A DNA stretch of 64,000 nucleotides from JBJHAX01 sp050480705 (GCA_050480705.1 JBJHAX010000001.1:124001-188000), one strand, 5' to 3'. Shown: positions 53,823-62,227, counted from the first letter of the stretch. The notes: generated by a model not told the origin, from the sequence alone. Numbers and translations are program-made.

Positions 53823-53840
53823 TTGTTCGCATGCGAACAA
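53823..53840. promoter_or_regulatory. Perfect 18-bp palindrome, candidate operator of the duplicated module
   Basis: TTGTTCGCATGCGAACAA is fully symmetrical over 18 bases. It sits about 99 bp upstream of the minus-strand coiled-coil gene A (start 53724) and 212 bp upstream of the HTH gene B (start 54052), in the shared divergent promoter region. The half-site order (GTTCG-N4-CGAAC) is the reverse of the LexA box, so it is not an SOS site. A dimeric HTH regulator such as one of the two adjacent proteins is the obvious candidate to bind it. Confidence 0.65.
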
Positions 53841-54051
53841 ACATTACGTTGATGGACGCTGCGGTGAGCAGCGATCTCGCCATGAGCTGTACATGCGGAA
53901 TCGGTTGAACGCGCAGCGCACGCGTCGTCGCCACTGTTGCAACTGAAAGTAACGAGACGGGCGCTGCGTGTTCGAACCATGCGGTGCAGCGATCGGGCGT
54001 ATCGCGACGTACCTTGGGAATGCCACGCGCGGGAAGGGGCAGCGGCGTGCG

Positions 54052-54405
54052 ATGAAGTTCACACGTGGAGAAATCGAGGCGTTCGCCGCCCGGCTCGCTG
54101 ATGCGCGCGCTGAAGCTGGCCTGCCGCGTCGCGCTGTCGCCGAGCAGGTCGAGGGGCTGTCGGAGCCCCAGCAGCTCTATAACTACGAGAAGGGGTTTCG
54201 CGCCCCCGACCGCATCGGCGTGGTGCTCGGACTCGAACGTGCCGTCGGGCTCGAGAGCGGCACGTTGTGCCGCCTGCTCGGATTCGCACCACCGGACGGA
54301 CGCCTGCCCGCCCCGGGCGTCGAGGACGCGATCGCGGCCGATCCACACCTGAGCCTCGACGCCAAGGCGCAGATGCTCAGCGCATACCGTCGTCTTGCTC
54401 GATGA
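54052..54405 (+). CDS. Small XRE-like HTH protein, module copy B
   Basis: 117-residue paralogue of the HTH protein at 53128-53481, aligning end to end without gaps. Identical blocks include EIEAFAARL, SEPQQLYNYEK, RAPDRI, VVLGLE, LCRLLGFAP, VEDAIA and SAYRRL. Differences cluster in the first HTH helix and in the linker before the tail, consistent with changed DNA specificity or partner. ATG at 54052; the GGGAAGGGG upstream is rather far, and the open frame to 53968 is possible but not conserved in copy A. It overlaps the convergent coiled-coil gene B by 29 bp. Confidence 0.82.
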   Translation: MKFTRGEIEAFAARLADARAEAGLPRRAVAEQVEGLSEPQQLYNYEKGFRAPDRIGVVLGLERAVGLESGTLCRLLGFAPPDGRLPAPGVEDAIAADPHLSLDAKAQMLSAYRRLAR

Positions 54406-54583
54406 CGGGTTCCGCCGCCCCGACCATGATGCGCAGCAATGTCACGACCTGCTCGTTTCGTTCTCCGAGGCGCTCGACGCGCGCCTCGAGTGTTGCCAGG
54501 CGTTGCAGCAGCGGCTGATCGCTTGGTGCCTGCGTGCCGGGTCGGCTGCCGCCGGCCGTGTGGCCCTGGTGCCCGTCGGACAT
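54377..54583 (-). CDS. Short coiled-coil protein, module copy B
   Basis: 68-residue protein, ATG at 54583 with GAGGGGG four bases upstream. A polar Gly-rich start of about 22 residues leads into a heptad-patterned helix (LLQRLATLEARVERLGERNEQVVTLLRIMVG) and an acidic end (AAEPVIEQDDGMR). The heptads predict a parallel dimer or a heterodimer with a similar helix. The frame is open to 54652 but the ribosome-binding site marks the shorter form. It is the convergent partner of HTH copy B, overlapping its last 29 bp. Function unknown; an anti-regulator or co-regulator of the HTH protein is the simplest idea. Confidence 0.75.
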   Translation of the reverse strand: MSDGHQGHTAGGSRPGTQAPSDQPLLQRLATLEARVERLGERNEQVVTLLRIMVGAAEPVIEQDDGMR

Positions 54584-54896
54584 GGTTCCCCCTCGTTGAC
54601 CCTGTTGATGCTGCTCCGGGCGCCTCGATGGCCCCGAAGCCGGATGATGCACGCCGGGTGTGACACGCCGCGCGCACGTGCCGGCGTGTCGGCGTGCACG
54701 CGCTGCGCGGCTGGTGAATTCCTGTCGTGGAACTCTTGACAGGCCCTGCCGCGATCTTCACCATGCCACAGTGAACAACCGTTGCGCTGAGCACAACAGC
54801 CGCGGGGCGGTTGTGGTCACGGTTCGAGGGAGAGTAATCCAAGGCGCGCCGGCGACCCGGGCGGGCCGCGCGACGTTGCTGCTCTGTGGAGATGCC
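54584..54896. other. Intergenic region, no gene seen
   Basis: 313 bp between the divergent coiled-coil gene B and the serA-like gene. Several short overlapping frames exist, none with coding bias or a family match. TTGACA-like sequence occurs at about 54737 (CTTGACAGG), which may be the -35 of the serA-like operon. No clear -10 or operator identified. Confidence 0.5.
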
Positions 54897-55883
54897 ATGC
54901 ACCTTCTCGTGGCGGACCGACTGCCCCAAACGCATCTGGCCGAACTCGAGGCGAGGGGACACGCGGTCACGTATCGACCCGATGCGGCTGCCGACGATCT
55001 CGAGCGCGTGGTCGCCGACCATGAGGTGCTCGTCGTCCGCAGCACCCGTGTGAACGGCGAGGCGCTTGCCGCCGGGCGGTCGTTGCGGCTGGTCGTTCGT
55101 GCGGGGTCGGGCACGGACACGATCGATTGCGACGCCGCGAGTGCGCTCGGCATCGCGGTGTGCAACCTGCCGGGCCGCAATGCCGTGGCGGTCGCCGAGC
55201 TCGCGTTCGCGCTGCTGCTCGCGATCGACCGGCGCCTGGTCGAGCAGGTCACCGACCTGCGCGCCGGGCACTGGCGCAAGAAGGAATATCAGGACGCGCG
55301 GGGCATCGCGGGTCGTAAGGTGGGGATCGTGGGGTTGGGGGACATCGGGCTTGCGTTCGCAGCCCGTGCAGTGGCGTTCGGATGCGAGGTGGTCGGCCTG
55401 ACGCGCACCGACAGGCCGGCAGAGGCCGTTCGCCGGGCCGAAGCGATCGGCATCGTCTGGGCCGGTGATCTCGACGAGCTGGCACACACGTGCGACACGT
55501 TGTCGTTCCATGTTCCGTTGTCGGATGCGACGCGGGGACTGATCGGCCGCGAACTGCTCGCCCACGTCCAGCACGGTGCGACGATCATCAACACGTCCCG
55601 AGGCGAGTTGATCGACGAGGACGCGCTGCTCGAAGCGCTCGACACCAAGGATCTGCGTGTCGGGCTCGACGTGTATCCGGGCGAGCCGGCAACCGGGGAG
55701 GGCGACATCGACTGCCGGCTGGTACAGCACCCCAACGTGATCGGAACCCACCACGTGGGTGCATCCACCGAGCAGGCGCAGCACGCGGTCGCCGACGGTG
55801 TCGTCGAACTCGTCGATGCGTTCGCTGGAGGCCGGCTCATCAGCTGCGTGAACCAGCGCGAGCTCGCTGGGGTCGTCGGATGA
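54897..55883 (+). CDS. D-2-hydroxyacid dehydrogenase, SerA-like without ACT domain
   Basis: 328-residue D-2-hydroxyacid dehydrogenase. N-terminal catalytic part LVVRAGSGTDTIDCDAASALGIAVCNLPGRNAVAVAELAFALLLA; NAD-binding motif GRKVGIVGLGDIGLAFAARA; catalytic block NTSRGELIDEDALLEAL and the active-site His in IGTHHVGASTEQAQ. The overall resemblance is to 3-phosphoglycerate dehydrogenase (first step of serine synthesis), but the ACT/ASB regulatory domains are missing, so it would not be serine-inhibited in the usual way. ATG with GGAG six bases upstream. Coupled by 4-bp overlap to the DUF1015 gene. Confidence 0.88.
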   Translation: MHLLVADRLPQTHLAELEARGHAVTYRPDAAADDLERVVADHEVLVVRSTRVNGEALAAGRSLRLVVRAGSGTDTIDCDAASALGIAVCNLPGRNAVAVAELAFALLLAIDRRLVEQVTDLRAGHWRKKEYQDARGIAGRKVGIVGLGDIGLAFAARAVAFGCEVVGLTRTDRPAEAVRRAEAIGIVWAGDLDELAHTCDTLSFHVPLSDATRGLIGRELLAHVQHGATIINTSRGELIDEDALLEALDTKDLRVGLDVYPGEPATGEGDIDCRLVQHPNVIGTHHVGASTEQAQHAVADGVVELVDAFAGGRLISCVNQRELAGVVG

Positions 55884-57130
55884 GCGCCGGGATGGCGACG
55901 GCAGCAGATCAGCGCCGCGACGTGGCCGACTTCGCGCCCCTTCCGCTCCACCATGTCGACGCCGCCATCGCGCCGAGACTCGTGCCTCCTCCTGCGAGCG
56001 TGCTCGACGATGACGCGACGGTGACGTGGCTGACCGGCGAGCCGATGAATCTCGCACATGTGCTCGGCGCCGACGAAGACGGTGGCGCATCCGCGGGACG
56101 ACGCGCGGGCGAGATCATGCGCGCCTACGCCGCCGCCGGCCATTTCCGGCCCGCGGGTGCTGCGCTCGCGATCCACGAGATCGTCGTCGAAGGGCACCGC
56201 CAGCGCGGAATCGTCGCCGGGGTGTCGACCGATCTGGTCGCGAGCGGTGTGGTGCGTCCCCACGAGCAGACACGCACGCAGCGCGAGCGCCTTCTCGCCG
56301 ATTTCCTCGACGCAGCGGGTGTCGACACCAGCCCGATCGTGCTGGCGTATGCGCGTATCGACGACCTCATGCGTCTGATCGACGAGGTCACGGCACACCA
56401 CCCCGATGCGGCGTTCACCTCCTTCGGCGGCGTCGCGCACCGCGTCTGGTTGCTGCGTGACCGGGCGCAGACCACTGCAGCGCTCGAGGCGATGCGCGCC
56501 ATCCCACAACTGACCATCATCGACGGCCACCACCGCGTCGCCGCGGCGATGCGCCGCAGTGAGGGCGCGGCGCCGCAGACGCTGCTCGCCGAGGTGGTCT
56601 GTGACGACGAACTGCAGATGCGCGGCATCGACCGGGTGGTGGGTCTCGGATCGACCACGCCCGAGCAACTGCTCGCCGGGCTTGCCCGCGTCGCGCATCT
56701 GACACCGCTCGGTGTGCACGCACCCGACCGGCCCGACGGCGACGATGAGCTGCTTGTCGCGGTTGCCGGCGAATGGTTCCTCGCCCGTGTGCGTGACCTG
56801 CCCGACGATCCGGTGGCGGCGCTTCCGGTCGTCGCCCTCCAGGAGCATCTGTTCGGACCCCTGCTCGGGATCGACGATCCGCGCACCTCGGGCCGCATCC
56901 GCCACCTTCCCGGTGTGCCCTCGCCTGCAGCCCAGGCCAGGCTCGCCGGAGTGGGTGAGACCACCGCGTTGTTCGTGCCCCGTGCGGTTCGGATCGATGA
57001 GGTGCACGGGGTTGCTGCCGCCGGACGCACCCTGCCGCCGAAGTCGACGTTCGTCGATCCCAAGCCCGGCCCAGGCGTGTTTCTGCATCTGCGCGGACCC
57101 GCCCCCGACCCGCGCGGACGTGCGGCGTGA
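55880..57130 (+). CDS. DUF1015-family protein, candidate serine-metabolism kinase
   Basis: 416-residue DUF1015 protein. It begins with DFAPLPLHHVDAAIAPRLVPPPASV in place of the usual RALR start, has PHEQTRTQRERLLADFLDAAGVDTSPIVLAY, and the hallmark TIIDGHHRVAAAMRR block near residue 210. DGHHR recalls ParB/SerK-fold nucleotide-binding proteins. Homologues very often sit beside serA, as here with an ATGA overlap, so a role in serine metabolism, perhaps phosphorylating serine, is a reasonable inference but not shown by the sequence. Cytoplasmic. The C-terminal third (KSTFVDPKPGPGVFLHL) has the family PKSTYFxPK-like ending. Confidence 0.85.
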   Translation: MSAGMATAADQRRDVADFAPLPLHHVDAAIAPRLVPPPASVLDDDATVTWLTGEPMNLAHVLGADEDGGASAGRRAGEIMRAYAAAGHFRPAGAALAIHEIVVEGHRQRGIVAGVSTDLVASGVVRPHEQTRTQRERLLADFLDAAGVDTSPIVLAYARIDDLMRLIDEVTAHHPDAAFTSFGGVAHRVWLLRDRAQTTAALEAMRAIPQLTIIDGHHRVAAAMRRSEGAAPQTLLAEVVCDDELQMRGIDRVVGLGSTTPEQLLAGLARVAHLTPLGVHAPDRPDGDDELLVAVAGEWFLARVRDLPDDPVAALPVVALQEHLFGPLLGIDDPRTSGRIRHLPGVPSPAAQARLAGVGETTALFVPRAVRIDEVHGVAAAGRTLPPKSTFVDPKPGPGVFLHLRGPAPDPRGRAA

Positions 57131-57235
57131 ACAGCGTCGACGGGTCCTTGACCCGGCCTGAGCCGTCAGGCATGCTGTTGCGTGCAAGGCACGATGTTTC
57201 GCTGTACGCAACGTCAACGTCGTCGGAAACGTGGG

Positions 57236-57267
57236 CACGCGGCGGGTGTCTGCAGCCACGCCGCGTG
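57236..57267. terminator. Terminator-like hairpin after the DUF1015 gene
   Basis: CACGCGGCG (57236-57244) pairs perfectly with CGCCGCGTG (57259-57267) around a 14-base loop, about 105 bp past the DUF1015 stop and 137 bp before the MTHFR-like gene. No T tract. Confidence 0.55.
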
Positions 57268-57403
57268 GGTGCGCGACCGGCGCCGTCGATGATCACGCGA
57301 CCGGCATGACGCACCGGCCGTCACCCATTCACGGGGGTGGTGGCACACCAACCCGATGTCCGTTGACGCCACCGTCCGGTGAGCTGCCAAGGAGTGTTCT
57401 CCG

Positions 57404-58246
57404 GTGATGCCCATGACCGCAACGCCGCTGCTGTCCTCGCTCGAGACGGCGCGTTTCGAGATCATCCCGATGAAAGGTGTTGACGAGCAGATCGACCGGC
57501 TGCCCGACAACGCCGTGGTCACGGTGACCGCATCGCCGACCAAAGGGATCGACGCGACGCTCGAGCTGACCCGCGAGGTCGCAGCGCGCGGCCATCGCGT
57601 CGTCCCCCACCTGTCCGCACGGCTCGTGCATTCCCGCGACCATCTGGCACGCATCATCGACCTGCTGCACACCCACGGGGTCGCCGAGGTGTTCGTCCCC
57701 GCCGGCGACATCGAGGAGCCGCTCGGTCCCTACGAAGGCGCCGCCGATCTGCTCGAGGAGATGACCGACCTCGGCCACGGGTTCGACTACGTCGGGATCA
57801 CCGGCTACCCGGAGGCGCACGCGTTCATCCCCGACAAGACCACCATCGACGCGATGCACCGCAAGGCGCCCCACGCAACCCACATCGTGTCCCAGATCTG
57901 CTACGACCCCGAAACGGTTCGCGACTGGATCGCCAACGTCCGCGCTCGCGGGGTGCACCTGCCGATGTTCCTCGGTGTGCCCGGCGTGATCGACCGGGCG
58001 CGCCTGCTGCGCGTGTCGATGCGGGTGGGGCTCGGCGACTCGGTGCGGTTCCTGCGCAAACAGCACGAGGTCGCAGGCCGCCTGCTCACCGGCTACCAGC
58101 CCGACGAACTGATCATCTCGCTCGCCGACCTGGTCGGGCACGCGGAGGCGAAGGTGGCGGGCTGGCATCTGTTCACCTTCAACGAGGTGGAACGCACCGA
58201 ACGTTGGCGTCGCGAGTTCATCGACACCCTGCGAACCAGCGAATAG
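57404..58246 (+). CDS. Methylenetetrahydrofolate reductase-like protein
   Basis: 280-residue TIM-barrel protein of the MetF superfamily. It has the catalytic Glu in ARFEIIPMKG (equivalent to SFEFFPPK), VTVTASPTKGIDATLELTREVAARG, VPHLSARLV, PAGDIEEPLGPYEGAADLLEEM, GYPEAH and THIVSQICYDPE. It belongs to the divergent short MTHFR group, not classical MetF. It probably acts on 5,10-methylene- or 5-methyl-THF using a flavin. GTG start with AAGGAG nine bases upstream; ATG 57407 and 57413 are alternatives. Followed by formate-THF ligase and FolC, forming a folate one-carbon set. Confidence 0.87.
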   Translation: MMPMTATPLLSSLETARFEIIPMKGVDEQIDRLPDNAVVTVTASPTKGIDATLELTREVAARGHRVVPHLSARLVHSRDHLARIIDLLHTHGVAEVFVPAGDIEEPLGPYEGAADLLEEMTDLGHGFDYVGITGYPEAHAFIPDKTTIDAMHRKAPHATHIVSQICYDPETVRDWIANVRARGVHLPMFLGVPGVIDRARLLRVSMRVGLGDSVRFLRKQHEVAGRLLTGYQPDELIISLADLVGHAEAKVAGWHLFTFNEVERTERWRREFIDTLRTSE

Positions 58247-58259
58247 ACCCGTCCGAGAG

Positions 58260-58279
58260 CGTCGGGTGTCGTCCCGACG
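58260..58279. terminator. Short hairpin between the MTHFR-like gene and fhs
   Basis: CGTCGGG (58260-58266) and CCCGACG (58273-58279) form a perfect seven-pair stem around six bases, 14 bp past the MTHFR-like stop. It may end or attenuate transcription before fhs. Confidence 0.45.
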
Positions 58280-58350
58280 TCGCAGCAGCAGGCTCGCACC
58301 CATAGCTGGTACACGACTGCAAGCGCAGACATCCTTGAAGGAGTGCCCTG

Positions 58351-60048
58351 ATGTCCTTTCCGAGCGACCTCGAGATCGCCCGTGGCGCGTCGCTGAAACC
58401 ACTCGACGAGATCGCCTCGTCGATCGGGATCGGCTCGCATCTGTTGGAGCCCTACGGCGAGCACGTCGCCAAGATCAAGCTCGACGCCGTCGGCGAACTC
58501 GCAGAACGCCCCAAGGCGAAGTACGTGCTGGTCTCGGCGGTGACCCCCACGCCGCTCGGCGAAGGCAAGACGACGACCACCGTCGGGCTCGGACAGGCCT
58601 TCCGGCATCTGGGCAAGACCGCCACCGTCGCGATCCGCCAGCCGTCGATGGGGCCGACGTTCGGTATCAAGGGCGGGGCTGCCGGCGGCGGCTACAGCCA
58701 GGTCGTGCCGATGGAGATCCTCAACCTGCATCTCACCGGCGACATGCACGCGGTCACCGCCGCCCACAACCTGCTCGCCGCGATGATCGACAACCACCTG
58801 CACCAGAGCGCCGGCGTCGACCTCGACCCCCACACAATCACGTGGCGGCGCGTGCTCGACGTCAACGACCGGGCGTTGCGCAACATCGTCGTCGGCCTCG
58901 GTGGCAGAGCCGACGGTGTGCCGCGTGAGTCCGGATTCGATATCACCGCGGCCTCGGAGGTCATGGCGGTGCTCGCATTGTCGACCTCGCTGGCCGACAT
59001 GCGCGAGCGCATGGGCCGCATCGTGGTCGGCATGAGCAGCGAGGGCGAACCGGTCACCGCCGACGACATCGGCGCGGCCGGGGCGATGACCGTCATCATG
59101 CGTGATGCGCTCAAGCCCAACCTGATGCAGACCCTCGAGCAGACGCCCGTGCTCGTGCACGCCGGGCCGTTCGGCAACATCGCGCACGGCAACTCGTCGG
59201 TCGTGGCCGACATGATCGGCATCCACGGTGGCGACTACCTGGTCACCGAAGCCGGGTTCGGCGCCGACATGGGCGCCGAGCGCTTCTTCAACATCAAGTG
59301 CCGCACCTCCGGCCTGGCCCCAGACGCGGCGGTGCTCGTCACGACCGTGCGTGCGCTCAAGGCACACTCCGGACGCCACCGCATCATCGCGGGCAAGCCG
59401 CTGCCCGACGAGTTGCTCGCGGAGAACCCCGACGACGTGCAGGCGGGTGCCGCGAACCTGCGCAAGCAGATCGAGAACATCCGTGCACATGGTGTGTCGC
59501 CGGTGGTCGCCATCAACGCGTTCCCGACCGACCACGACAGCGAGCACGCGATCATCCGTGAGATCGCCGAGGAGATGGGTGCGCGCGCCGCGGTGAGCAC
59601 CCACTTCGCCGAAGGAGGCAAGGGCGCCGCAGAACTCGCAGAAGTCGTTGCCGACGCCGCCGAGGAACCCTCGAGCTTCGCGATGCTGTACCCGTCGGAA
59701 GCGAGCCTGCGCGAGAAGATCGAGACGGTCGCGACGAAGGTGTACGGAGCCGACGGCGTCGACTATGCGCCGGCGGCGTCACGCCAGCTCGACCTCTACG
59801 AGCAGCACGGATTCGGGCACCTGCCGGTGTGCATCGCCAAGACGCACCTGTCGATCTCGTCGGACCCTTCGCTCAAGGGAGCACCGACTGGGTGGCGCCT
59901 GCCCGTACGTGAGGCCCGCGCGTCCGTGGGTGCCGGGTTCGTCTATCTCATCAGCGGCGACATGCGCACGATGCCGGGACTGTCCTCGTCGCCGGCAGCC
60001 GAACGCATCGACATCGACGCTGACGGACAGATCGTCGGACTGTCGTAG
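58351..60048 (+). CDS. fhs: Formate--tetrahydrofolate ligase
   Basis: 565-residue ligase, full family length. Key blocks: AKYVLVSAVTPTPLGEGKTTTTVGLGQAF with the P-loop, RQPSMGPTFGIKGGAAGGGYSQVVPMEILNLHLTGD, HAGPFGNIAHGNSS, VTEAGFGADMGAERFFNIKCR and PLPDELLAENPDDVQAG. Makes 10-formyl-THF from formate, THF and ATP. It is central to acetogens but also used in actinobacteria for purine synthesis and C1 assimilation. ATG with AAGGAG ten bases upstream. Confidence 0.97.
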   Translation: MSFPSDLEIARGASLKPLDEIASSIGIGSHLLEPYGEHVAKIKLDAVGELAERPKAKYVLVSAVTPTPLGEGKTTTTVGLGQAFRHLGKTATVAIRQPSMGPTFGIKGGAAGGGYSQVVPMEILNLHLTGDMHAVTAAHNLLAAMIDNHLHQSAGVDLDPHTITWRRVLDVNDRALRNIVVGLGGRADGVPRESGFDITAASEVMAVLALSTSLADMRERMGRIVVGMSSEGEPVTADDIGAAGAMTVIMRDALKPNLMQTLEQTPVLVHAGPFGNIAHGNSSVVADMIGIHGGDYLVTEAGFGADMGAERFFNIKCRTSGLAPDAAVLVTTVRALKAHSGRHRIIAGKPLPDELLAENPDDVQAGAANLRKQIENIRAHGVSPVVAINAFPTDHDSEHAIIREIAEEMGARAAVSTHFAEGGKGAAELAEVVADAAEEPSSFAMLYPSEASLREKIETVATKVYGADGVDYAPAASRQLDLYEQHGFGHLPVCIAKTHLSISSDPSLKGAPTGWRLPVREARASVGAGFVYLISGDMRTMPGLSSSPAAERIDIDADGQIVGLS

Positions 60049-60053
60049 CCGCC

Positions 60054-61334
60054 GTGGAGGACCTCGACACCATCACGCGGCGCCGTCGGGGCACCGCGCC
60101 TCGCGGCACCGAACGGATGCGGCTGCTGTGCCGGCGTCTGGACGACCCGCAGCAGGCGTTCCCGTCGGTGCACGTCGTCGGCACCGACGGCAAGTCCAGC
60201 GTGACACGGATGGTGGCCTGCCTGTTCGAGGCGCTCGGCGTCGCGACGGGTGAGACGACCTCGCCGCATCTCGAACGGGTCACCGAACGCATCCGTGTGC
60301 GTGGCACACCGATCGACGACACGACGCTGGTGGCGATCACCCAGCGGATCATGGGCGAGCTCGACACGGTCGACCGCGAGGCCGGCCATCCGGTGACGTT
60401 CTTCGAGATCGTGACCGCCGCCGCCTTCGAAGCGTTCCGTCATGCGCGTGTCGACGTCGCGGTCGTCGAGGCGGGCATCGGCGGGGGAGGTGACGCGACC
60501 GCGGTCGTCGACGCATCCGTGACGGCGCTGACCCCGGTAGGCACCGACCACCCTGAGCTCGGCGCAACCCTGGATGCGGTCGCCCGCGAGAAGCTGGCGT
60601 GCGTCGCTGCGGGCAGCGTGCTGGTGTCGGGTCGTCAGCGCCCCCAAGTCGCACGCGTCATTGCCGAGGTCGCCGAGGCGCAGAACCTGCGACTGCTGCG
60701 TCACGGGCGCGACTTCGGCGTGACGACCCGGCGCTCACAGGGAAACGGCCAGCACGTGGGGCTTCGCGGACTCGACGGGTTCGCCGTGCGTGGCTGGCTG
60801 CCGCTGCACGGCGCCCACCAGGCCGCCAACGCCGCGCAGGCGCTCGCGACGGTACAGGCCTGGCTGGGCTGCTCCGACATCGATCCGGATCGCGTCCGCG
60901 CCGGACTGGCCGCGGCACGCATCCCGGGACGCATCGAGCTGGTGCGCCGCGACGGCGCACCGCCGGTGCTGCTCGACGGCGCGCACGACGACACGGCAGC
61001 GACGGCACTGGCGGGTGCGGTGCGTGAACTGAAAGGGTCGCGCCGGGTCGTGGTCCTCACCGGGGTGACGGGAGGCCGCGATCCGCTGGTCGTCGCGAAC
61101 CCGCTGGCGGATCTCGCCGAGGCGTTCGTCGCCGTGCGGCCCCTGTCGGTGACCGCATCCGGCCCCGACGAGGTAGCGCGGCGTCTGGCCGTGCTCGACG
61201 TGGACATCGTCGCTGCACCTGACGCCGAGCACGCGCTGGCGGAGGCCACGCGACTGGCTGGCGACGACGGCCTCGTGGTGGTCGCTGGATCGCTGTATCT
61301 CGCCGGCGAGATCCGGGGCCTGACCGGCCGCTGA
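60054..61334 (+). CDS. folC: FolC-like folylpolyglutamate/dihydrofolate synthase
   Basis: 426-residue Mur-ligase-superfamily enzyme. The nucleotide loop reads GTDGKSSV (residues 43-50) where FolC usually has GTNGKGS, keeping the essential Lys and Ser but changing two positions. Other blocks are typical: GETTSPHLERVTERIRVRG, EAGIGGGGDATAVVD, TPVGTDHPELGATLDAVAREKLACV, LHGAHQAANAAQALA, IPGRIELVRRDGAPPVLLDGAHDDTAATALA. It adds glutamate to folates and/or dihydropteroate; the one-carbon neighbours support folate as substrate. GTG start 5 bp after the fhs stop, no clear ribosome-binding site, so probably coupled to fhs. Confidence 0.9.
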   Translation: MEDLDTITRRRRGTAPRGTERMRLLCRRLDDPQQAFPSVHVVGTDGKSSVTRMVACLFEALGVATGETTSPHLERVTERIRVRGTPIDDTTLVAITQRIMGELDTVDREAGHPVTFFEIVTAAAFEAFRHARVDVAVVEAGIGGGGDATAVVDASVTALTPVGTDHPELGATLDAVAREKLACVAAGSVLVSGRQRPQVARVIAEVAEAQNLRLLRHGRDFGVTTRRSQGNGQHVGLRGLDGFAVRGWLPLHGAHQAANAAQALATVQAWLGCSDIDPDRVRAGLAAARIPGRIELVRRDGAPPVLLDGAHDDTAATALAGAVRELKGSRRVVVLTGVTGGRDPLVVANPLADLAEAFVAVRPLSVTASGPDEVARRLAVLDVDIVAAPDAEHALAEATRLAGDDGLVVVAGSLYLAGEIRGLTGR

Positions 61335-61423
61335 CCCGATCGAGTGGCCGCCGTCCTGGCTACGCCCGCTGAAGGTCACGGCCCTGGCAGGCGCTACGGT
61401 GGCCCGAGTCGAAGGAGTGACCG

Positions 61424-62227
61424 GTGGCGCACGACGTTCCGATCGTGCAGTCTGTCGATCGCGCGGTGACCGTGATGGAGATCCTCGCGCGCGAGGGCTG
61501 GGCCGGGGTGACCGAGATCGCCCGGGAACTCGACATCCACAAGTCGACGGTGTTCCGCCTGCTCGCAACGCTGGAGCGGCGCGGCGTGGTCGAGCAGCAC
61601 AGCGAGACACAGAAATACCGGCTGGGCTTCGCGATGATCCGGTTCGCGAGCGCGGTGCGCTCCTCCTTCGACCTCGTGCGTGCCGCACGGCCGATCTGCG
61701 ACCGTCTCAGCCGGCGCACCGACGAAACGGTCAACGTCGCGGTGCTCGAAGACGACGACGTCGTCAACATCCACCAGGTGAACCTGTCCACCAGCCGTGT
61801 CAGCGTCGACTGGCTGGGCAGCCACACGCCGCTGCACTGCACGTCGACCGGCAAGATCTTCCTGGCGTTCGCCTCCGACGAGCAGCTCGACGTGCTTCTG
61901 CGGCGTCGACGCACCTCGTACACGCCTGCGACCGTCACCGACCGCGACGCGCTCGTCGCCCAGCTCGCGGCGATCCGCGAGCGCGGGTACGCGACCGCGG
62001 TCCAGGAACTCGAGGAGGGCCTCAACGCCGTCGCCGCACCCGTGCGCGGCCCCGACGGAGCCGTGGTCGCCAGCGTGTCGGTGTCGGGCCCGTCGTACCG
62101 GCTCGAACCCGAGCGCATGGACGAGGTCGCTGCCATCACCATGGAAGCCGCCGACGAGATCGCCCGGCGGCTCGGCTACCTCGGCGACTCGAACGACAAC
62201 GGCGACAGTTCGGGAGCGTCGGCCTGA
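61424..62227 (+). CDS. IclR-family transcriptional regulator
   Basis: 267-residue IclR-type regulator. N-terminal winged helix (SVDRAVTVMEILAREGWAGVTEIARELDIHKSTVFRLLATLERRGVVEQ), then the GAF-like effector domain (RTDETVNVAVLEDDDVVNIHQV, HCTSTGKIFLAF, IRERGYATAVQELEEGLNAVAAPVRGPDGAVVASVSVSGP). Effectors of such proteins are typically aromatic or short-chain acids. GTG start with AAGGAG seven bases upstream. It is convergent with etfA/etfB, 34 bp away, and could control those or nearby catabolic genes beyond the window. Confidence 0.93.
   Translation: MAHDVPIVQSVDRAVTVMEILAREGWAGVTEIARELDIHKSTVFRLLATLERRGVVEQHSETQKYRLGFAMIRFASAVRSSFDLVRAARPICDRLSRRTDETVNVAVLEDDDVVNIHQVNLSTSRVSVDWLGSHTPLHCTSTGKIFLAFASDEQLDVLLRRRRTSYTPATVTDRDALVAQLAAIRERGYATAVQELEEGLNAVAAPVRGPDGAVVASVSVSGPSYRLEPERMDEVAAITMEAADEIARRLGYLGDSNDNGDSSGASA

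Noticed and set aside
53823..53840. LexA/SOS box at the palindrome
   Set aside because: Half-sites are GTTCG-N4-CGAAC, the reverse arrangement of the actinobacterial LexA operator.
53960..53990. tRNA T-loop (GTTCGAACC)
   Set aside because: No acceptor, D or anticodon stems can be folded around it.
53170..54348. 392-residue minus-strand frame through the N gap
   Set aside because: Artificial fusion: it joins coiled-coil gene A to antisense HTH A through a gap of arbitrary length and runs upstream through the antisense of HTH B.
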